From: Musa acuminata AAA Group
Taxonomy: Eukaryota; Streptophyta; Magnoliopsida; Zingiberales; Musaceae
Assembly (NCBI RefSeq): GCF_036884655.1
Contig: NC_088357.1
Span: 47,322,001-47,386,000, forward strand
Reading direction: 5' to 3'
Length of the DNA: 64,000 bases
Part shown: piece by piece, positions 57,624 to 64,000 of the stretch
Layout: every line of letters starts with the position of its first letter
How positions within the stretch are numbered: the stretch's first letter is position 1
Translations under genes and position numbers: made by a program
The notes under the pieces: generated by a model
The model's input: only the letters and a program-made list of their open reading frames with translations
What the model was told of the DNA's origin: nothing
Databases searched by the model: none

Positions 57624-60455
57624 TCAAAGCCACGACATCGACTTTGAGATAGACTCCCAGCCAGTGCTCGCCTTCAGTCGATGGTCTCCTTCAAGGCTCG
57701 ACATAAGGCTTTCAGGCATATCTTGCAAGTATAGATGGCGGAGAGCGGGAAGGTTGTCGATGCCACAAAGTCCTTCTCCCTGTAGATCTCTGCAGCGGCT
57801 AAGATGCAGCAAAGACAAGCTCGGCAGAGCCTTTTCCTCCATGTCCAGCTGACTCAGGCGTTTCAACTCTGCAATATTAAGTGACTTCAGACGCAAGAAC
57901 ATGTTTGCACGGAAGCGCAGCTGCTCTCCGTTGTACGCCCTTCGCAGCGTGAGGTGGACCAGACTATCTAGTTTCTCAAGATGAGGAATGGGGTTGCAGG
58001 TAGCGGCCAGTCGAGAATCCAGTAAGTACAAGTGGGTTAGGCTGCTTAGGAGATTGAACCATGGAGGGACTTTCCACAGCTGGCCATCCAATACAAGCTT
58101 GCGGAGGTGAGGTGGAGGAGAAGACAGGGAGTCCAACATCAGTGCCTCGTCGGATGCCGCGTCGATAGTGAGGGAGAGAAGCTGGTCCATCTTGCTAATG
58201 GAATCGCACAGCTGAATCCCGTCTTCCGCATGCACGTTCGTAAGTCCAAGGCGTCTCAGTCGGACCAGCGCAGCTATTTCAGCGATGAGCCTCTCATCTG
58301 CTTCGACTGTTTTCAGAGTCAGCAAGCCTTTCATATCCCGTATCCACGAAATGGTATCTGTTTTTATCCTTGGAGCTTTTTGATTCAGTATGTCGTCAAT
58401 CTTCTTCACGGTTGCCTGATCGGATACTAAATTAATTATACCCCTCCCTTTTTTTAGCTTCTTTAGTACATAAACACAGTCCATTAGCAGATGCCGCAGT
58501 TCCTTGAGCTTAGCCACTTCATGGGGAAGACAAATCACCTTGGTTCCCCTCAGATCCAAGGTCTCGAGCATCTTAAGTCTTTTGACATATTTGGGGAGCA
58601 CTTCAACATTTGTGTCCCTTAAGCTCAAGTACCTTAGATTGAACAGATCGAACACTTCACCCGGGACATGGTCGATAGGAACATTTCTCAGTTCTAGCAC
58701 CTTCAACAGCATAAGATTTGGGGCCATGGTTAGAAAAGAAGCAGCAGAAGCTTGGTCATCGACGAAGAAGAGAAGAGATCGAAGGCGAGACAACGGAGCC
58801 TCCTCCTTCTTATTATTTGGCGGGACAGCCGGGGCTTTCTCAATGCCGATCTGGACGGATAGGCGACGCGCTTTGACATCATCTACTTTCGCACCTTGCT
58901 CATCCAAAACCGCACAGAGTTTGTGGGCTTTGGATACACATAGGGTTACCTCTCTCATGAGGATGTGCATTCGGCAGGCTTTGACTTTGCCGGATTCATC
59001 CTTCCTTGCCACCTGGAGCATGCTACGAAGGATCAGCTCATCGAAGTAGCCCTCTGCGACTTCCTCCGATGTCATCCCATGTATGTCCTCCACGAGTCCC
59101 TCCGCTACCCACAACCTGAGGAGCCAATTTTTCTTGATCACATGGCTCTCCGGAAAGAGGCTACCACAGTGCAAGTAGCACTGCTTGAGATGGTTCGGTA
59201 GATCAGCGTAGCTAAGCATCAAGATGCGCGACATGGTTACGAGCATCTCGTTGTTGCTCAACTCTGAGCCGATACCATTGTAGAAGCGCTTCCAAGTCAA
59301 AGGACTCCGATCTTTGGACGACAACAAGCTTCCTAGTGTAAGGACAGCTAAAGGCAAGCCTTCACACTTCGCTACAATTTTTCGAGCCCAGTCCTCTAAA
59401 TCTTTGGGGCAAGACTTATTAGGATCTATCCAGAAAGCTTTCTTGCAGAAAAGAGACCAAGCTTCGGATTCAGGCAAAGGCTGGAGGTTCAAGATATGGC
59501 TGTCGATGCATAGCGAGGCAGCTACGTGGTGGTCTCTTGTGGTGACAATGACCCTACTGCCCACTTTACCGTTTTGCAGGAGATAAGAAAAGTCATTACA
59601 TGCGTTTCTGCTCCACACATCATCTAACACGATCACGTACCTCTTCTGATGAAGGCACTCGTCGAGCTCGTCTGGTGTCCCCTGCACCTCGCGGTTGCCT
59701 ATGATCTGCCTTACGATGCTTCGCAACGGCTCCTCAGCGTTGTAGGTTTTGGAGATGGAAACCCAAGCAAAGCAATCGAAGTGTCCCCTGACATGCTGGT
59801 CGTTGTAGACTCTCCTGGCCAGGCAAGTCTTGCCCAGGCCGCCCATGCCACAAATCGAGATCACCATGTTCCTCGGGGCGTCGTCAGTCTCACCAAGGAG
59901 CCATGCAATGACTCTGGCTTCGTTTTGCTCCATTCCCACCACATCAGTGCCCGTGGTTTCGTGAGGCAGCTCCTCATGTGGCTGCCACATCTGACAGCCA
60001 CCGTGGTTGCTCTGTTCTTCTCTGCGCATCAAGAGTTGTGGCAGGTATCGGTCTCTTCTTTGTTTAATATTTTCGAATTCTTCTTTGACTTTGGTCAAAC
60101 GGGTGCCGATGTAGTCTGAGGCGTGGGAGTTCCACGATTTATCCCACTCTTGGCAGTGACCGAAGTAGACGATCAGATCCATCATGTCTTCGACGTCCTG
60201 CGCTGTTTCCTTCACCTCCTCCACCCAATTCGCCTGGGACTCGCTGTCTTGTTTCCGTTGCTCCTCGTCACGTAGTAAGCACTGCATGCTCCTGAGCTCC
60301 TTCCTCAGGTTATCGAACTCATGTTCGATATCAATGCTTTTGGATCCTTGAGTCTTGTTGACGGCTGTTATCGCTCCTCGGACAGCAGCGGAGGTCAGAT
60401 CCTTGCTCAAGCACGCCAGGTAGTTGCTCAGCACAGCGAAAGTCAGCGGATCCAT
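57624..60455 (-). CDS. CC-NB-LRR disease resistance protein (NLR), RPM1-like
   Basis: A single-exon 943-aa protein. The start is ATG 60455 (MDPLTFAVL), because the upstream in-frame codon at 60461 is TTG. Coiled coil 1-160 with VEDMMD, an EDVID-type motif near residue 88; NB-ARC about 170-450 with P-loop GMGGLGKT (about 203-210), kinase-2 VIVLDDVW, RNBS-B GSRVIVTTR, GLPLA and RNBS-D CYLHCGSLFPE; then about 12-14 irregular leucine-rich repeats to the end. It is an intracellular immune receptor by family; the pathogen is unknown. The MHD motif reads MHI (I498, codon 58964-58962), an unusual change at the residue that normally helps hold the off state. The length is typical and no break is seen. 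Confidence 0.93.
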   Translation of the reverse strand: MDPLTFAVLSNYLACLSKDLTSAAVRGAITAVNKTQGSKSIDIEHEFDNLRKELRSMQCLLRDEEQRKQDSESQANWVEEVKETAQDVEDMMDLIVYFGHCQEWDKSWNSHASDYIGTRLTKVKEEFENIKQRRDRYLPQLLMRREEQSNHGGCQMWQPHEELPHETTGTDVVGMEQNEARVIAWLLGETDDAPRNMVISICGMGGLGKTCLARRVYNDQHVRGHFDCFAWVSISKTYNAEEPLRSIVRQIIGNREVQGTPDELDECLHQKRYVIVLDDVWSRNACNDFSYLLQNGKVGSRVIVTTRDHHVAASLCIDSHILNLQPLPESEAWSLFCKKAFWIDPNKSCPKDLEDWARKIVAKCEGLPLAVLTLGSLLSSKDRSPLTWKRFYNGIGSELSNNEMLVTMSRILMLSYADLPNHLKQCYLHCGSLFPESHVIKKNWLLRLWVAEGLVEDIHGMTSEEVAEGYFDELILRSMLQVARKDESGKVKACRMHILMREVTLCVSKAHKLCAVLDEQGAKVDDVKARRLSVQIGIEKAPAVPPNNKKEEAPLSRLRSLLFFVDDQASAASFLTMAPNLMLLKVLELRNVPIDHVPGEVFDLFNLRYLSLRDTNVEVLPKYVKRLKMLETLDLRGTKVICLPHEVAKLKELRHLLMDCVYVLKKLKKGRGIINLVSDQATVKKIDDILNQKAPRIKTDTISWIRDMKGLLTLKTVEADERLIAEIAALVRLRRLGLTNVHAEDGIQLCDSISKMDQLLSLTIDAASDEALMLDSLSSPPPHLRKLVLDGQLWKVPPWFNLLSSLTHLYLLDSRLAATCNPIPHLEKLDSLVHLTLRRAYNGEQLRFRANMFLRLKSLNIAELKRLSQLDMEEKALPSLSLLHLSRCRDLQGEGLCGIDNLPALRHLYLQDMPESLMSSLEGDHRLKASTGWESISKSMSWL

Positions 60456-60690
60456 TTCCAAAGATATACTCTCAGCCGCTATACATCACCAACACTTCCG
60501 GCGTGACGACCGCCGCTTACTGCTCCATAAACAAGCAACGAAGGTTATGCATGCAAAGCAAGTCCATAATCTTACATATCGTAAAGAGATCAAGGAAAGT
60601 TATATACCTTCTTCCACGGCGTCACTCCTTCCACAACCATTCCCAGCTCAATCAAAATAGAGATTGATGGCATTATACCCAAAGGACCGT

Positions 60691-60702
60691 CTTCTATATA
60701 AA
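60691..60702 (-). promoter_or_regulatory. Possible TATA box of the NLR gene
   Basis: The minus strand reads TTTATATAGAAG about 235 bp before the ATG. The site is nearly symmetrical, so the direction is not certain. Confidence 0.35.
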
Positions 60703-61398
60703 TGCAAGACACTATAGTCATTTTGACAAGAGGATCACTCCTCACCACTCATCTCGATGGATCATTCAGTGCATTGACGACCCCACTTGATCAATCATAA
60801 CCCGATATCTTTTGTTGGATCATTAACCCAACCTGTAGAAGCGGCCCTTTGTTGGATCTTGGTGCATTGACTTCACGTGTTGGAAGTCACAGCTGGTTCA
60901 ATCATTCATTGGCACTGACCCACCACCTTGGACGTTTATAACGTGATGAGCACGACTGAGGGGACTTGGCCAACTCAGTCACCGGACTGTAGTCCAAGTG
61001 TAGAGCATCGCGACGTGACTGCTTTGGTTGCTTGTCCACGTTACGTGACCCACCAAAGAAACTAAAAACATCTTGTGACGCACCACGTTGAAGATTTATC
61101 ACAATGGAATCGTCCTCACTCTCTCACTCTCTGTGTATATATCTATGTACTTTTGTTGTAGGAAGAGTTTGCAGAAAATAAAAAGGTTTGCGTGCTGCTC
61201 GTGCCACAGTTTTGAAATGCGTTTTATGGTGGAAATGTGTTGATGACGGTACCTCTAAGGATCAAATTCGAGTTATCTTAGCGTTTCTTTCGTTAAATCA
61301 GGATAAAGTTTATTTATCTTTCAAACAGTCTTACTGCTAGTAGTAGCTCACTATTACTGGCAAAACATAATACTTGATTGATCTCTAAACTTTGTACT

Positions 61399-61925
61399 GC
61401 ATGGGCTGACAGCCCATATTCAGTCTAGTGGATTTTATCAGTCCACAGCTCATCCCTTATTAATCTAATCCTAATTTATATTAGTGGGATATGATGGTTA
61501 TAAAAAGAGACAGAAAAAAATAGCAAAGAGTCAGTTTCTGACAGCCACGGGATTTCAAAGAAAATAAGGAGAACAAGGTAGAAAAGGAAGAGAAATAAAT
61601 AGGAAAAGACAATGACAAAACAGAGAAACTGTTCTCAATCATCTAGCAGTACTTTCATCTCAAGTTAGATCAGATCTATAGTAGATTCTTACTGTGATTA
61701 CTTGGGGAGAATTATGGAGGATTTAGATATTGTGCACAATGACGTGATCCTTGTATCTCAGTTATTCTCTTGTGATTATTACTAGGGTTTTGGACAAGAG
61801 ATTGAGATTTGTATATTCATTATTCTTATAATGGATTATCTCTAGTTTACCCCTTGATTTTTACCCATCACATTAGAGGGTTTTCCACGTATATCTTGGT
61901 GTTCTATTTGATTATCATATATTTG
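61399..61925 (+). mobile_element. Probable LTR fragment
   Basis: It begins with the palindrome TGGGCTGACAGCCCA and near its end has CTCTAGTTTACCCCTTGATT, GGGTTTTCCACGTATATCTT and TTGGTGTTCTATTTGATTAT, which are typical of the R/U5 end of plant copia LTRs. No clean end or target duplication was found. Confidence 0.4.
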
Positions 61926-62277
61926 AAAATGAAATGGCGCTAAGGGTCCATCCAAGATATATCATGGCAAACTATTTCATTTATCATCTACTTACTAGCA
62001 TGTTAAGTAGGTAAGGGACTTATTAGAATTACCCTTATCATTATCTGAGAGATACTCTTTTCACGACTCAAATATAGGTTTCTCAAGTTGCACCTTAGTG
62101 TTGTTATGGGGTCCACCATTAAAGCTAGATAACAACATCGCAAAAAAGAAAGAAAAATAAAATGAAGTGGTGTTAAGGGTCCACCACCAAAGTTTGATAA
62201 TAATATCACGAAAAGAAAGAAAATAAAAATTCATATTTATGTGCTGTGACAAGTTTTAGTCTCATGCAACCCTCCAT

Positions 62278-63755
<1,478 letters not shown>

Positions 63756-64000
63756 ATGTGGTAGATGTTGGTGATGTATAAATCTATTCGACTCAATTCA
63801 TATTCATGTGTACAGGAAGTCTAATGTGGCTAGAAGGTGGATTGAGTATTTATGAAATAAACGACTTGAGGTTGGATAGAATGTCTGACAAAGCGTCCGA
63901 CACTTTTAAGTTATTTTTGAGGTACAAATTGAATGTTTCAAGTAAAAATAATAATGGATTAATGGACTTGGCCGAAGGAAATATTCTATTATATGAGTAA

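Noticed and set aside
60456..60461. Alternative NLR start at 60461
   Set aside because: The codon there is TTG; the first ATG in frame is at 60455 and matches the family N-terminus.
63806..64000. 64-codon frame at the right edge
   Set aside because: No recognisable domain and AT-rich codon use; it may be part of a transposon continuing outside the window, but nothing shows this.

Overview
The window is nuclear DNA of a flowering plant, most likely a monocot. The signs are GC-rich 5' coding ends in AT-rich surroundings, plant-only gene families, GT-AG introns, plant LTR retrotransposons and long (TA)n tracts. I cannot name the species; the look of the repeats would fit a commelinid such as a Zingiberales or palm relative, but that is an impression.

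Layout. 65-766 (+): 3' exons of an ALS3-type transporter permease whose start lies outside the window. 5342-5794 (+): XERICO-type RING-H2 gene with a leader intron. 11041-12637: solo LTR with a perfect 5-bp target duplication. 12718-15386 (-): TMEM245/At5g55960-type membrane-protein gene, apparently a pseudogene, head to head with an intact 1024-aa P-class PPR gene (15741-18815, +). 24974-34651 (+): complete eight-exon cellulose synthase-like E gene of 730 codons; a 5.3-kb Tork-type copia element (25617-30959) sits in its first intron. 35435-36035 (-): diverged solo LTR of a related family. 36540-38190: degenerate minisatellite block. 38474-39842 (-): intact four-exon COMT-like O-methyltransferase. 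40850-43225 (-): gypsy-type gag relic. 43225-54725: nest of older copia-type LTR copies, one split by a complete 8.9-kb Tekay/Del-type gypsy chromovirus (44311-53202). 57624-60455 (-): intact single-exon CC-NB-LRR resistance-type gene. The rest is AT-rich spacer with microsatellites and repeat debris.

The host genes are unrelated single-copy-style plant genes that do not form a pathway: metal tolerance, ABA/ubiquitin signalling, organelle RNA processing, cell-wall glycan synthesis, phenolic methylation and immunity. No clearly new molecular system was found. The strongest structural results are three LTR insertions with exact target duplications (CTCCT, GGTAT, GAGAT) plus one with a damaged LTR end (GATAG), retroelement polyproteins killed only by in-frame stops with no frameshift, an in-frame stop-free intron in ALS3, a 70-residue higher-order repeat in the PPR protein, a microsatellite that makes up most of one CslE intron, and an NLR with MHI in place of MHD.
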